Positions 8,973-18,095 are shown, numbered from the stretch's first letter. The stretch: DNA of 64,000 nucleotides from Aquiluna sp. (GCA_021741585.1 JAIOXN010000001.1:797059-861058); one strand, 5' to 3'. The notes: generated from the letters alone by a model not told the origin. Made by a program: numbers and translations.

Positions 8973-11117
8973 CTATTCCGAAGCGACAGTCACCACCAAG
9001 TTGTTCTGGTCGTTTGCTACTTCAACTTTCACAAAACTGCCATCGCCGATCTCTCCGGCTAATAGCAGATTGGCAAGTCGGTCATCAATTTCCTTCTGCA
9101 TAAGTCTGCGCAGTGGCCTTGCCCCATACACCGGGTCATAGCCGTGCTCTGCTAACCAGAGTCTCGCTTGAGGTGTCACGCCAAGGGTGAGCCTGCGCTC
9201 TTCAAGTCGCTTGGTCAGCTTGTCGACATTTAGATCGACGATCGAGCCAAGTTCTTGCATAGAAAGAGCATCGAAGATCACAACGTCATCGAGACGATTC
9301 AAGAATTCTGGCTTGAAGCTAGCTCTCACGGTTGCCATAACTGCCTCGTGCTTTTGCTCTGCGCTGAGCTCTGGATCAATCAAGAACTGTGAGCCAAGGT
9401 TTGAGGTCAAGATCAGAATCACGTTCTTGAAGTCAACGGTTCGACCCTGCCCGTCTGTTAGCCGGCCATCGTCTAGCACCTGCAACAAGATGTCGAAGAC
9501 TTCTGGGTGGGCCTTCTCGATCTCATCCAAAAGGATTATTGAATACGGCCTGCGTCTTACCGACTCGGTGAGCTGACCACCCTCTTCGTAGCCGATGTAT
9601 CCCGGAGGAGCACCAACCAAACGAGAGACGCTGTGTTTCTCAGAATATTCACTCATATCGATCCGGACCATTGCCTTCTCGTCGTCAAACAAGAATGCTG
9701 CCAGGCTCTTTGCAAGCTCTGTCTTTCCAACACCGGTTGGACCCAAGAACATGAAAGAACCGGTTGGGCGATCTGGGTCCGAAATTCCAGCCTTGGTTCT
9801 GCGAACTGCATCCGAAACTGCCTTCACGGCCAACTTCTGACCAATCAGGCGCTTGCCCAACTCTGCCTCCAGATGAAGCAGCTTTTGGCTTTCACCGGCA
9901 AGCAGCTTGCCGGTTGGAATGCCGGTCCAAGCTGAGACAACTGCAGCGATCTCGTCCTCGGAGACTTGCTCCCCAACCATTCGCTCTTTGCCATCGTTTT
10001 CTTGACTTTCAGCTTCGCTTAGAGCTTTCTCTAGCTGAGGAATTTCGCCATAGAGCAGCTTCGATGCCAGTTCCAGGTTGCCCTCGCGCTGAGCACGCTC
10101 GGCTTCGATTCTTGCGGAATCTATCTTGGTTTTGAGTTCACCGATTTTGTTTAGTTCAGTGCGTTCTTTTTCCCAGCGATCGTTTAGAACATCCAGGTTC
10201 TTTTGCTTCTCGGATAGATCTTCTTGGAGTTTCTCAAGGCGCTGCTTGGAGGCATCGTCCTTTTCTTTTTTGAGTGCCAATTCTTCAAGCTTTAGGCGAT
10301 CGACTTGCCTTCTGAGTTCATCAATTTCAACCGGAGCCGAGTCAATCTCCATGCGCAATCTTGATGCAGCTTCGTCAACTAGATCAATTGCCTTATCAGG
10401 TAGTTGTCTGCCGGTGATGTACCTACTGGAAAGCTGAGCTGCGGCCACCAACGCGCTGTCAGCGATGGTCACTTTGTGGTGGGCTTCATAGCGTTCTTTG
10501 AGACCACGCAAAATCGCGACAGTGTCTTCAACCGAAGGCTCGCCAACAAACACCTGCTGGAAGCGGCGCTCTAGCGCGCTGTCCTTCTCGATTCGCTCTC
10601 GGTATTCATCCAAGGTCGTTGCGCCAATCAAGCGAAGTTCGCCTCTTGCCAACATTGGCTTGAGCATGTTGGAGGCATCCATCGAACCATCGGCAGCCCC
10701 AGCCCCAACCAAAGTGTGGAGCTCATCAATGAAGGTAATGATTTGACCCTCAGCATCTTGAATTGCCTTCAAGACAGCCTTGAGTCTCTCTTCAAATTCA
10801 CCGCGGAACTTGGATCCCGCGACCATTGCTCCAAGGTCAAGGCTGATCAGGGTTTTGCCTTTGAGGCTTTCTGGCACATCTCCAGCAACAATTCTTTGGG
10901 CAAGACCCTCAACCACGGCAGTTTTACCCACGCCTGGTTCACCAATCAAAACCGGGTTGTTCTTGGTTCTGCGTGAAAGCACCTGGCTCACACGCCTAAT
11001 TTCTGCATCTCGGCCGATAACCGGGTCCAGCTTTCCTGCCCTTGCAATCGCGGTTAGGTCAACACCAAACTGCTCGAGCGGATTCTTTTGTTCTTCTTGT
11101 TGTGGCTGCTGATTCAT
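8973..11117 (-). CDS. clpB: ClpB disaggregase without N-terminal domain
   Basis: AAA+ chaperone that pulls polypeptides out of aggregates with DnaK/DnaJ/GrpE. It has 714 residues against about 860 in full-length ClpB. The Clp_N domain is missing and the protein begins just before the first AAA domain (Walker A GEPGVGKT at 59-66, FIDELHTL). The coiled-coil middle domain follows (about 260-390), then the second AAA domain ([25 protein letters not shown]) and the C-terminal domain. The ATG at 11117 overlaps the hspR stop as TAATG and has GGAGG upstream. An upstream in-frame GTG would lie inside that ribosome site and is rejected. The gene ends the dnaK operon, consistent with HspR control. Confidence 0.95.
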   Translation of the reverse strand: MNQQPQQEEQKNPLEQFGVDLTAIARAGKLDPVIGRDAEIRRVSQVLSRRTKNNPVLIGEPGVGKTAVVEGLAQRIVAGDVPESLKGKTLISLDLGAMVAGSKFRGEFEERLKAVLKAIQDAEGQIITFIDELHTLVGAGAADGSMDASNMLKPMLARGELRLIGATTLDEYRERIEKDSALERRFQQVFVGEPSVEDTVAILRGLKERYEAHHKVTIADSALVAAAQLSSRYITGRQLPDKAIDLVDEAASRLRMEIDSAPVEIDELRRQVDRLKLEELALKKEKDDASKQRLEKLQEDLSEKQKNLDVLNDRWEKERTELNKIGELKTKIDSARIEAERAQREGNLELASKLLYGEIPQLEKALSEAESQENDGKERMVGEQVSEDEIAAVVSAWTGIPTGKLLAGESQKLLHLEAELGKRLIGQKLAVKAVSDAVRRTKAGISDPDRPTGSFMFLGPTGVGKTELAKSLAAFLFDDEKAMVRIDMSEYSEKHSVSRLVGAPPGYIGYEEGGQLTESVRRRPYSIILLDEIEKAHPEVFDILLQVLDDGRLTDGQGRTVDFKNVILILTSNLGSQFLIDPELSAEQKHEAVMATVRASFKPEFLNRLDDVVIFDALSMQELGSIVDLNVDKLTKRLEERRLTLGVTPQARLWLAEHGYDPVYGARPLRRLMQKEIDDRLANLLLAGEIGDGSFVKVEVANDQNNLVVTVASE

Positions 11118-11527
11118 TATTTTCTCCTCCACAAAACCACGGAACCGCCGCGTTCTGGACGCTGGCCCGGGTTTAGGCGAATGACTCCTTGGTCGCCAGC
11201 GGCAAACACGCGGTTTCCTGGCTGGCTCAAAACTTGGTTTGCTAGTTCGCCCTCGAGATCTCTCACGCGATTCTTTAGTTCTAGGTTTTCATCGACAAGA
11301 TTTAGCACTCGCCTAATTCCCTCAAGGGAGACGCCCTGCGAGGAGAGGTTGGCAATTTCACGAAGCTTTGCAACGTCCTGCATGGTGTAGCGGCGAGAAC
11401 CACCCTGGGTTCTAGTTGGTGACACCAATCCCATGCGGTCGTATTGCCTGAGGGTTTGGGCATGCATTTGGGAAAGCTCCGCGGCAACCGAAATCACAAA
11501 AAGCGGAGTTGTTTCATTTAGCTCCAT
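11117..11527 (-). CDS. hspR: heat-shock repressor HspR (MerR family)
   Basis: A 136-residue MerR-type regulator. The winged helix-turn-helix spans about residues 10-48 ([20 protein letters not shown]...GGSRRYT), followed by the dimerising helix region with [12 protein letters not shown] and a coiled coil ([16 protein letters not shown]). HspR represses dnaK and clpB operons in actinobacteria by binding HAIR palindromes, with DnaK as co-repressor. Two HAIR-like sites lie upstream of dnaK here (14904-14924 and 14964-14992). Its stop overlaps the clpB ATG as TAATG, so clpB translation is coupled. The position inside dnaK-grpE-dnaJ-hspR is the classical autoregulated arrangement. Confidence 0.95.
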   Translation of the reverse strand: MELNETTPLFVISVAAELSQMHAQTLRQYDRMGLVSPTRTQGGSRRYTMQDVAKLREIANLSSQGVSLEGIRRVLNLVDENLELKNRVRDLEGELANQVLSQPGNRVFAAGDQGVIRLNPGQRPERGGSVVLWRRK

Positions 11528-11545
11528 TTATTGCTCCTTTCGGTT

Positions 11546-12460
11546 TTATAAAAGCCCGGCTTTTGAAATCAAATCAGCCCTTGGATCTTCGGCTGGAACC
11601 TCGGCATCGAATTCTTTGAGGAGTTCTTGAGCTTTTTCGCTTACGTGTGCCGGAACGGCAATCTCAATTGTTGCCAGTAGGTCACCCTGCTGGGCTCCTT
11701 GAACGCCTTTTCCTTTAACCCTTAGGGTTCTTCCGTTTGGAGTACCCGGAGCTACCTTGAGTTTTACGGGTGCTTCACCAAGCACAGGGACCTGGATTGT
11801 GGCGCCCAGCACTGCCTCTGCGAACGTCACTGGAACCATCACTCTGACGTTGTCGCCATCGCGGACAAAGACCGGGTGAGGCTTGACTTTGATGGTCACA
11901 ACCAGGTCTCCGGCAGGGCCGCCGTTTGGCGATTGTTGACCCTTGCCTTTGACCTTTAGCTTCTGGCCGTCCATGATTCCGGCTGGAACCTTGAGGCTCA
12001 CGGGCTCATTGCCAATCTTGATTTTGATGGTTGTTCCCTTGATTGAATCAATGAAATCAACAGTGCTGGTTGTGGTGAGGTCACTACCCCTTTGGGGTCC
12101 GCCAAAGCCACCACCGAATCCACCAGGGAAACCGCCTCCCTGAAATCCTCCGCCACCAAAGAGGTTGCTGAAGACATCTTCAAAACCTTGGCCGCCACGG
12201 CCTCCGGCTTGGAATCTGGCTCCGCCACCCATTGCTCTGATGGCATCGTATTCCCGGCGCTGTTCCTTATCGGAGAGCACGTCATAAGCCTCGGAAATGT
12301 CCTTGAATCGGGCCTCGGCCTTCGCATCTCCGGGGTGTAGATCGGGGTGGTTCTCTTTGGCTAGCTTGCGATATGCCTTTTTGAGCTCAGCATCTGGTAC
12401 GTCCTTGGCTACGCCAAGGATCTTATAAAAATCCTTTTCGACCCAGTCTTGTGACGCCAT
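11546..12460 (-). CDS. dnaJ: DnaJ-family co-chaperone without zinc finger
   Basis: Hsp40 of 304 residues. The J domain is near 9-75 with HPD at 38-40, the tripeptide that stimulates DnaK ATPase. A Gly/Phe-rich linker covers about 85-122 (repeats of GGGFQGGGF type), followed by two beta-sandwich substrate-binding domains. The CxxCxGxG zinc-finger repeats of class I DnaJ are absent, so this is the CbpA/DnaJ1-like class II type found in actinobacterial dnaK operons. It lies 17 bases downstream of grpE and 18 bases upstream of hspR. A second, zinc-finger DnaJ may exist elsewhere in the genome. Confidence 0.93.
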   Translation of the reverse strand: MASQDWVEKDFYKILGVAKDVPDAELKKAYRKLAKENHPDLHPGDAKAEARFKDISEAYDVLSDKEQRREYDAIRAMGGGARFQAGGRGGQGFEDVFSNLFGGGGFQGGGFPGGFGGGFGGPQRGSDLTTTSTVDFIDSIKGTTIKIKIGNEPVSLKVPAGIMDGQKLKVKGKGQQSPNGGPAGDLVVTIKVKPHPVFVRDGDNVRVMVPVTFAEAVLGATIQVPVLGEAPVKLKVAPGTPNGRTLRVKGKGVQGAQQGDLLATIEIAVPAHVSEKAQELLKEFDAEVPAEDPRADLISKAGLL

Positions 12461-12477
12461 CTACTTTCGCTCCTTTC

Positions 12478-13026
12478 TCATTCTGGTGTTACAAAAACGG
12501 CAACCTTGGCCGGGCGAAGCATGCGGTCACCAATCATGTAACCAAGTTCGATTACATCAGCGATCACTGCCTCTGAGACCTCCGCGTTTGGGGTTTGGAC
12601 CAAAGCATCGTGGTGCTCTGGGTCAAACTTGTCTCCCTTTGCGCCAAAGCTCTTGAGGCCAAACTTTTCGCCGGCATTCTTGAGCTTTGTTGCAACGGCC
12701 GCCATTGGAGTTCCTTCTTCAAGATCTCCATGGCTTTCCGCCCTGGTTAGATCGTCAAGGGCTGGAAGAAATGCGCGGATTGCTTCGGCAATTGCCGCCT
12801 GGCGTTCTGCTCCGCGATCTCTTTCGACCCTGGCACGGTAGTTCACAAAGTCAGCCTGCAGGCGCTGGAGATCTTGGAAGATCTCCAGCTCCTTGTCGAT
12901 GGCATCCTTTTCGGTATCCTGAGCAGGTGTTTCGGGCTCGATAGGTGAGCCCTCCTCAACCATTTCCTCGGCGGGGTTACCCTCGTGGTGCTTTGGGTCA
13001 TCGTGGTGAATGTTGTCTTCGGACAT
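12478..13026 (-). CDS. grpE: nucleotide exchange factor GrpE
   Basis: ADP/ATP exchange factor for DnaK, 182 residues. The acidic N-terminus (about 1-50, many Asp/Glu/His) precedes a long dimerising helix (LQRLQADFVNYRARVERDR). The C-terminal beta domain carries the signature-type ALVQTPNAEVSEAVIADVIELGYMIGDRMLRPAKVAV. The ATG at 13026 overlaps the dnaK stop as TAATG, giving strong translational coupling within the heat-shock operon. Confidence 0.96.
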   Translation of the reverse strand: MSEDNIHHDDPKHHEGNPAEEMVEEGSPIEPETPAQDTEKDAIDKELEIFQDLQRLQADFVNYRARVERDRGAERQAAIAEAIRAFLPALDDLTRAESHGDLEEGTPMAAVATKLKNAGEKFGLKSFGAKGDKFDPEHHDALVQTPNAEVSEAVIADVIELGYMIGDRMLRPAKVAVFVTPE

Positions 13027-14867
13027 TACTTCTTTTCCTCGGTGTCATCCTCGTCAACAACCTCGGCGTCAACGACGTCTTCGGTGTTCTCTTCGGCTGG
13101 AGCTTCGCCTTCTTGAGGCTGAGCGGCATAGATTGCTTCGCCTAGCTTCTGAGCAGAAGTGTTTAGCTTCTCCTGAGCGGCTTTGATCGCATCAATGTCA
13201 TCGCCTGCTAGCGCCGTCTTCAGAGCGTCGACGTCGGCCTGAACCTCGGTCTGCACATCTTCTGGAAGCTTTTCATCGTTGTCCTTGATTAGCTTCTCGG
13301 TTGAGTAGGCGAACTGCTCAGCCTGGTTGCGGGTCTCGGCCTCTTCGCGGCGCTTCTTGTCCTCGGCAGCGTGCTCCTCGGCGTCCTTCACCATGCGCTC
13401 GATGTCTTCTTCAGACAGTGAGCTTCCACCGGTGATGGTCATTGACTGCTCCTTACCGGTTCCCTTGTCCTTGGCGGAAACGTGAACGATTCCGTTGGCG
13501 TCAATGTCGAAGGTGACCTCGACCTGAGGGATGCCGCGTGGGGCAGGTGCGATGCCGGTTAGCTCGAAGTTTCCAAGTGACTTGTTGTCACGAGTGAACT
13601 CGCGCTCACCCTGGAAGACCTGAATCGAAACAGATGGCTGGTTGTCATCTGCGGTTGTGAAGGTCTCTGATCTCTTGGTTGGGATCGCGGTGTTGCGCTC
13701 AATCAACTTGGTCATGATGCCACCCTTGGTCTCAATACCTAGAGATAGCGGGGTCACGTCAATGAGAAGAACGTCTTTGCGCTCACCCTTGATCACACCA
13801 GCTTGCAGTGCTGCACCAACAGAAACTACCTCGTCAGGGTTTACGCCCTTGTTTGGCTCCTGGCCACCAAGTAGTCCCTTCACCAATTCGGTGACAGCTG
13901 GCATGCGGGTTGATCCACCCACCATTACAACGTGAGCGATGTCGCCAACCTTTACGCCAGCTTCCTTGATTACATCCTGGAATGGCTTGCGAGTTCTCTC
14001 AAGCAGGTCCTGGGTCAATGACTCGAACTGCGCTCTGGTGATGCTCTCGTCTAGGTTTGCTGGTCCCGACTCGGTCAAAGACAGGTATGGCAACTGAATC
14101 TGGGTCGAGGTCGACTGACTCAGCTCCTTCTTTGCCTGCTCGGAAGCTTCCTTCAGACGCTGCAGTGCGATCTTGTCGCCAGAAACATCAACGCCAGTGG
14201 TCTCCTTGAACTTCTTGACTAGGTGGTCAACCAGTCTCTGGTCCCAGTCGTCTCCACCTAGGCGGTTATCACCCGAGGTTGAACGAACCTGAATGGTTGA
14301 GAAGTCATCGTCTTTGCCAACCTCAAGAAGCGAAACATCGAATGTTCCACCACCTAGGTCAAACACCAAGATCAATTCGTCTTCTTTACCTTTGTCCAAA
14401 CCATAGGCAAGTGCTGCAGCGGTTGGCTCGTTAATAATTCTCAGCACGTTCAGGCCAGCAATTTCGCCGGCTTCCTTAGTTGCCTGACGCTCAGCGTCGT
14501 TGAAGTAGGCAGGAACGGTGATAACAGCGTCGGTGACGCTCTCACCCAGGTAGGTCTCTGCATCGCGCTTAAGCTTCATCAAGATGCGAGCGGAGATCTC
14601 CTGTGGGGTGTATTCCTTCTCGTCAACCTTGAACTTCCAGGTGGTACCCATGTGGCGCTTCACAGAAGATACTGTGCGGTCCACGTTGGTCACTGCCTGA
14701 CGCTTTGCGGTCTCACCAACCAAGATGTTGCCATCCTTGGTGAATGCCACAACCGATGGTGTGGTTCTGAATCCTTCTGCGTTTGCGATTACCTTTGGCT
14801 CTCCAGCCTCAAGCACTGTTACAGCGCTGTTGGTGGTTCCTAGGTCAATTCCTACTGCTCTACCCAT
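13026..14867 (-). CDS. dnaK: chaperone DnaK (Hsp70)
   Basis: Hsp70 chaperone, 613 residues. The ATPase-domain signatures are present: GIDLGTTNS at residues 5-13, [16 protein letters not shown] near 170, and [13 protein letters not shown] near 305. A substrate-binding domain follows, then a helical lid ending in an acidic tail (EEKK). It is the first gene of dnaK-grpE-dnaJ-hspR-clpB. AAGGAG lies upstream of the ATG at 14867. The 145-base region between dnaK and the divergent asparaginase gene holds the HAIR operators and two overlapping promoter candidates, described separately. Confidence 0.98.
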   Translation of the reverse strand: MGRAVGIDLGTTNSAVTVLEAGEPKVIANAEGFRTTPSVVAFTKDGNILVGETAKRQAVTNVDRTVSSVKRHMGTTWKFKVDEKEYTPQEISARILMKLKRDAETYLGESVTDAVITVPAYFNDAERQATKEAGEIAGLNVLRIINEPTAAALAYGLDKGKEDELILVFDLGGGTFDVSLLEVGKDDDFSTIQVRSTSGDNRLGGDDWDQRLVDHLVKKFKETTGVDVSGDKIALQRLKEASEQAKKELSQSTSTQIQLPYLSLTESGPANLDESITRAQFESLTQDLLERTRKPFQDVIKEAGVKVGDIAHVVMVGGSTRMPAVTELVKGLLGGQEPNKGVNPDEVVSVGAALQAGVIKGERKDVLLIDVTPLSLGIETKGGIMTKLIERNTAIPTKRSETFTTADDNQPSVSIQVFQGEREFTRDNKSLGNFELTGIAPAPRGIPQVEVTFDIDANGIVHVSAKDKGTGKEQSMTITGGSSLSEEDIERMVKDAEEHAAEDKKRREEAETRNQAEQFAYSTEKLIKDNDEKLPEDVQTEVQADVDALKTALAGDDIDAIKAAQEKLNTSAQKLGEAIYAAQPQEGEAPAEENTEDVVDAEVVDEDDTEEKK

Positions 14868-14903
14868 TGTTTTCTCCTTATTTCTAAAGTTCTCGCGACT
14901 TAA

Positions 14904-14924
14904 GTTGAGTCACCTGCGCTCAAG
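14904..14924 (-). promoter_or_regulatory. HAIR-like HspR operator, dnaK-proximal
   Basis: GTTGAGT-N7-GCTCAAG, matching the HspR-associated inverted repeat CTTGAGT-N7-ACTCAAG at 12 of 14 arm positions. It abuts the -10 candidate of the dnaK promoter (14924-14929), where a bound repressor would block initiation. hspR is the fourth gene of the operon, so this is a feedback loop. The match is visible directly; binding is inference from the family. Confidence 0.85.
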
Positions 14925-14962
14925 TCTTATGAATGAAAACAAAGTTGTCAAGAATCTATTCC
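14924..14962 (-). promoter_or_regulatory. dnaK: dnaK promoter candidates (sigma-A-like and sigma-H/R-like)
   Basis: On the minus strand, TTGACA (14951-14946) lies 16 bases before TAAGAC (14929-14924), a consensus -35 with a weak -10. Overlapping it is GGAAT (14962-14958), 17 bases before GTT (14940-14938), which fits the actinobacterial SigH/SigR consensus (GGAAT, 16-20 bases, GTT). Known SigH regulons include dnaK and clpB, so dual control by HspR and a thiol/heat-stress ECF sigma factor is plausible. Transcription starts are not demonstrated here. Confidence 0.6.
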
Positions 14963-14963
14963 T

Positions 14964-14992
14964 GAAAGTTGAGTGTGAGTGACTCAACTTTC
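14964..14992. promoter_or_regulatory. HAIR-like operator, distal, perfect palindrome
   Basis: GAAAGTTGAGT-N7-ACTCAACTTTC, a perfect inverted repeat with 11-base arms whose core TTGAGT-N7-ACTCAA is the HAIR core. It is 40-60 bases upstream of the proximal HAIR and only 20 bases upstream of the asparaginase start. It may therefore serve both divergent genes, cooperatively for dnaK and directly for the asparaginase gene. Confidence 0.8.
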
Positions 14993-15012
14993 GCAGAGAC
15001 TAGAGTTTTGCT

Positions 15013-15948
15013 GTGTCAGGAATGCAATTTGAAGACCTTAGCCCGCTAGCAGTGCTAGACAGAGATGGGCTAAACGAGTCTTTCCACCACGGGGTGGCGG
15101 TATTAGTTGACCCAAACGGCAACGTGCTTGAGTCTCATGGCAACATTTCCGCTCCGATGTATCCAAGGAGCGCGCTAAAGCCAGTTCAAGCACTGGCCAT
15201 GAGAAAACTTGGTTTATCGCTTCCAGAAAAAGAAGCCATTCTCTCAATGGCGAGTCACCACGGCACCAAAGAACACACCGATCTGGTGCTCGGAATTCTC
15301 CAGGGTCAAGATCTCGGGGTCGAGGATCTGCAGTGCCCAAGTGATCTGCCTTGGAATGCGGCAGCCAAAGCAACTGCTACCAGTTCCCCTTTGCACATGA
15401 ACTGTTCCGGCAAGCACGCTGGCTTTCTTGCCACCGCCAAACTAAACGGTTTTGATACCAAGAACTATCTGGCAATCGATCACCCGGTTCAGATGGCAGC
15501 CAAAGAATTGGTTGAAGAGCTATCTGGAGAAACCGTGACAAAGACCACGCTTGATGGCTGCGGGGCCCCTCTTTTTGCCATCAGCACCCTCGGATTGGCC
15601 AAAGCCATCTCTGGTTTTGTGTCGCAAGCACAGGAGCAAGTCTCCTGGGCCATGCTGCATCCGCATCTAATCGGCGATGTTCAGACTCCGGATGCAGCTT
15701 TTTTGAGAACAGGTTTCTTTGCCAAGCTGGGTGCCGAAGGGGTCTTCACGGTGGCAACCACCTCTGGCTACGCCCTAGCGATCAAGATCGCGGATGGTTC
15801 ATTGCGACCAGCACCTGAGATTGCGATTCGGTTGCTCCAACAGCATGACCTGATTTCAGATTCTCAGGTTGCAGAGGTGAGGAAGACCACCCTGGTGGAG
15901 TCTTTGGGTGGCGGAAAAAGAGTTGGCGCTATGAAGACCGCCTTCTAG
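15013..15948 (+). CDS. asparaginase (asparaginase II-type, PF06089-like)
   Basis: A 311-residue protein resembling the bacterial asparaginase family first described in Rhizobium AnsA-type enzymes, which hydrolyse L-asparagine to aspartate and ammonia. Recognisable segments are ISAPMYPRSALKPVQALA (about 42-59), MASHHGTKEHTDLVLGIL (about 79-96), MNCSGKHAGFLAT (about 129-141) and TTLDGCGAPLF (about 179-189). It starts at GTG 15013 (ATG at 15022 is the alternative) and is divergent from dnaK, with the distal HAIR palindrome directly upstream. It ends four bases into the convergent TetR gene. Placing this enzyme under HspR is suggested by layout only. Confidence 0.82.
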   Translation: MSGMQFEDLSPLAVLDRDGLNESFHHGVAVLVDPNGNVLESHGNISAPMYPRSALKPVQALAMRKLGLSLPEKEAILSMASHHGTKEHTDLVLGILQGQDLGVEDLQCPSDLPWNAAAKATATSSPLHMNCSGKHAGFLATAKLNGFDTKNYLAIDHPVQMAAKELVEELSGETVTKTTLDGCGAPLFAISTLGLAKAISGFVSQAQEQVSWAMLHPHLIGDVQTPDAAFLRTGFFAKLGAEGVFTVATTSGYALAIKIADGSLRPAPEIAIRLLQQHDLISDSQVAEVRKTTLVESLGGGKRVGAMKTAF

Positions 15949-16541
15949 TCCTGAATTGGACCGAGAAGGATTGCTCCTATCAAGTGTTGCAACAGCTGGA
16001 TCTTCAGCGACTCTGGTGCATCCTTAAACCCATCAAGCCCAATCACATGCCCGGTGAACGCCAGTCCCGAGGTGACCGAAGACATTAGCGTTGCCCTTGC
16101 TTCAAAGTGGTCGAGCCCGAGTTTCTCAATCTCAATTAAAAACTGCTGTTTATAGAGCTTTGCCAGAAGCGCTGCGGCGCTTGGTTCAGAAGCAGCTGCT
16201 CTTTGAACTATGACCAAGGTCTCCAAAAAGTACCCGGGAGAGAGAAATTTATTGATTCTTTCGGCAAGTGTTCTTGGCCACTCATCTCTGTTGTCTTGAG
16301 ACAGGCCTTGAAAGACAGTTTGGGCGGTTTCTTGGGCATTTATGGTTGCTGAAAACAGGCCTTCTTTGTTTGTGAAGAAGTGCAGCACCAGGCTTGGGTC
16401 AACCTTTGCCTCTCGGGCAACTGCCCGCATGGAGGTTTTGGCAAAACCTTGTTCCATGAAAAGCGCCTTTGCGGCACGCAGAATATCGTCCCTAGACGAA
16501 GTCTCTGCTTGCGGCCTGCGGCCTGCGCTTTTTGAAGTCAT
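15945..16541 (-). CDS. TetR/AcrR-family repressor
   Basis: A 198-residue one-component regulator. The N-terminal helix-turn-helix (about residues 14-60: ILRAAKALFMEQGFAKTSMRAVAREAKVDPSLVLHFFTNKEGLF) is a clear TetR_N domain, followed by a helical ligand-binding domain of the TetR_C AcrR/QacR kind. I choose ATG 16541, with AGGA seven bases upstream, over a TTG two codons earlier. It is divergent from two membrane genes, and the 78-base gap between the starts contains two near-identical palindromic sites. It probably represses itself and that operon; the inducing ligand is unknown. Confidence 0.9.
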   Translation of the reverse strand: MTSKSAGRRPQAETSSRDDILRAAKALFMEQGFAKTSMRAVAREAKVDPSLVLHFFTNKEGLFSATINAQETAQTVFQGLSQDNRDEWPRTLAERINKFLSPGYFLETLVIVQRAAASEPSAAALLAKLYKQQFLIEIEKLGLDHFEARATLMSSVTSGLAFTGHVIGLDGFKDAPESLKIQLLQHLIGAILLGPIQD

Positions 16542-16556
16542 GGTCAAATCCTACTT

Positions 16557-16575
16557 AATTCAACACCTGTTGTAT
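16557..16575. promoter_or_regulatory. TetR operator, copy 1
   Basis: AATTCAACACCTGTTGTAT contains the dyad CAACA-CC-TGTTG. The reverse complement of copy 2 (16589-16607) matches it at 17 of 19 positions. It sits next to the TetR gene start, consistent with autorepression. Confidence 0.75.
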
Positions 16576-16588
16576 TTTTAATGACATA

Positions 16589-16607
16589 ATCCAACAAGTG
16601 TTGAATT
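16589..16607. promoter_or_regulatory. TetR operator, copy 2 (inverted)
   Basis: ATCCAACAAGTGTTGAATT contains the dyad CAACA-AG-TGTTG in inverse orientation to copy 1, with centres 32 bases apart (about three helical turns). It is just upstream of the ribosome site (AGGAGAAAATAA) of the first membrane gene, so a bound dimer would block that operon. Confidence 0.75.
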
Positions 16608-16619
16608 AGGAGAAAATAA

Positions 16620-17090
16620 ATGGACGCACTTATTGCAGCAATTTTCACCTTCGGTTTTTCGATTTTCTATGGGCTTTCGCTCATTGAGAAAAGCGTTTGG
16701 CCGTTGATTTTTAGAAACAAACCGGACTTGGTTTCAGACCACAATATTGTCTTCACCCACACTGCCCTGAAGCGACTAACCCCGCTCCTGCCGCCGTCCA
16801 ACGGCGTGGTGATCTTGGCTGGAACCAGTTTGTTATTTTGGCAGGCCGTCAATCTCGATTGGTCATGGCAATCGACCCTGTTGCCAGTCTTTTACATCCT
16901 GATGATGGCGGGGATTGTCCTCATTGGTAAAAACCCAGCAGTTGTCTTCTCCATTCGCAGCCATGGCCCTGAGTCCCCACTGCCGGAGCTTCGTCGCGAT
17001 CTTCGCTTGGTCGGCATCCACCACCACATTGCCCTTTTCACAAACCTCGCCGTTGTCATTTTCCAACTATCAGCTATCACCTTTGCCTAA
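16620..17090 (+). CDS. four-TM membrane protein of unknown function
   Basis: A 156-residue membrane protein with about four hydrophobic helices: 3-23, 61-80, 85-103 and 131-153. HHH lies just before the last helix (LVGIHHHIALFTN), and a cytosolic basic stretch (LRRDLR) precedes it. I do not recognise a family; the helix count and small size are vaguely like DUF1772/DUF2269-type proteins, but this is not established. ATG 16620 has AGGAG nine bases upstream. It is followed after nine bases by a second membrane gene in an operon facing the TetR gene, suggesting a regulated export or detoxification pair. Confidence 0.7.
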   Translation: MDALIAAIFTFGFSIFYGLSLIEKSVWPLIFRNKPDLVSDHNIVFTHTALKRLTPLLPPSNGVVILAGTSLLFWQAVNLDWSWQSTLLPVFYILMMAGIVLIGKNPAVVFSIRSHGPESPLPELRRDLRLVGIHHHIALFTNLAVVIFQLSAITFA

Positions 17091-17099
17091 GGAGCAAAA

Positions 17100-18056
17100 A
17101 TGAAAGAATCAAAAACAGTTGCAACCCTCGCTGCGCTTCACGCAGTCATCGTCTCAGTCCTGATCCTGCTTTTTCTCTGGCCAGCCGGCGGTTCGGCGGC
17201 CAAGGATCTGCCGATCGGCCTGGTTGGACCAGCCGAGCAAACCTCTCAGATTGCAGCTGCCATCGAGAGCCAGCAACCAGGTGCGCTGGAAATCACTCAA
17301 TTCACTAGCGCTGAGGAGGCCCAAGACTCTATTGAAGCCAAAGAAATTTATGGGGCTTTGGTATTGGGTCAGCAGCCCGAGGTGATGATTGCGAGTGCCG
17401 GCAACCCAGCAGGTGCTCAGCTATTGCGCGAGTTAGGCCAGAACCTTGCGAATCAGTCTGCCCAAATGCAGGGAATGCAATTGCCAACCATTCAGGTAAC
17501 GGATTTGGCTCCGCTTCCAGAATCAGATCAGCGTGGTGCGGTATTTGGCTCTTCAGCGCTACCGCTGGTAATTGGGGGCATCTCGCTTGGCGCCTTGGCG
17601 GTTCTCAGGATTAGATCAGGCTCAGGCCGGCTGGCGTTGGCTTCAATCGCTTCGTTGGTCACCGGAACAATCGCGGCGGCAATCGTTTCGGGAGTATTTG
17701 GAGCACTGCCAGGCGATCTCCTAGCCAACTCTATGGCATTCAGCGCGGTGATCGCAGCTATCTCGCTGACTCTGATTGGAATGCACGCAATCATCGGCAT
17801 GGCAGGGTTTGGCCTTACGGCAGCAACACTGTTCTTGGTTGGGAATCCACTCAACGGAGTCGCACTCCCGGTCGAGTTCTACCCAGGTATCTGGGGCGCG
17901 ATTGGCCAGGCCATGCCGGTTGGTGCCGGATTTGAACTTCTAAAGAAGATCAACTTCTTTGAAGCTGCCGATCAATCTGCGCAGTGGTGGGTACTGGCTG
18001 CCTGGATATTGGTCGGCTTGACGCTATCGATTCGCTTGTTTTTCAAGAAGTCGTAG
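17100..18056 (+). CDS. ABC-2/YhgE-like membrane protein
   Basis: A 318-residue protein with one N-terminal TM helix (about 11-29), an extracytoplasmic domain of about 120 residues (KDLPIGLVGPAEQ...ESDQRGAVFG), then five to six TM helices to the C-terminus. This one-plus-five layout is that of ABC-2 permease/YhgE-Pip-like proteins; no ATPase is encoded nearby. AAGGAG precedes the ATG at 17100, and a strong terminator follows immediately, closing the TetR-controlled operon. Function is unproven; export of a hydrophobic compound or a cell-envelope role would fit. Confidence 0.72.
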   Translation: MKESKTVATLAALHAVIVSVLILLFLWPAGGSAAKDLPIGLVGPAEQTSQIAAAIESQQPGALEITQFTSAEEAQDSIEAKEIYGALVLGQQPEVMIASAGNPAGAQLLRELGQNLANQSAQMQGMQLPTIQVTDLAPLPESDQRGAVFGSSALPLVIGGISLGALAVLRIRSGSGRLALASIASLVTGTIAAAIVSGVFGALPGDLLANSMAFSAVIAAISLTLIGMHAIIGMAGFGLTAATLFLVGNPLNGVALPVEFYPGIWGAIGQAMPVGAGFELLKKINFFEAADQSAQWWVLAAWILVGLTLSIRLFFKKS

Positions 18057-18064
18057 TCAAATGG

Positions 18065-18095
18065 AAACTGGCGGGATAATTCCCGCCAGTTTTCT
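18065..18095 (+). terminator. intrinsic terminator
   Basis: Perfect 12-base stem AAACTGGCGGGA / TCCCGCCAGTTT around a TAAT loop, with TTT continuing into TCTGT. It lies directly after the stop of the ABC-2-like membrane gene and ends the TetR-controlled operon. Confidence 0.9.

Noticed and set aside
11118-11132. GTG start five codons upstream in clpB
   Set aside because: It lies within the GGAGG ribosome site and inside hspR; ATG 11117 is better.
12080-12240. Glycine-rich repeats in the dnaJ region as a possible low-complexity insertion
   Set aside because: This is the usual Gly/Phe linker of J-domain proteins.
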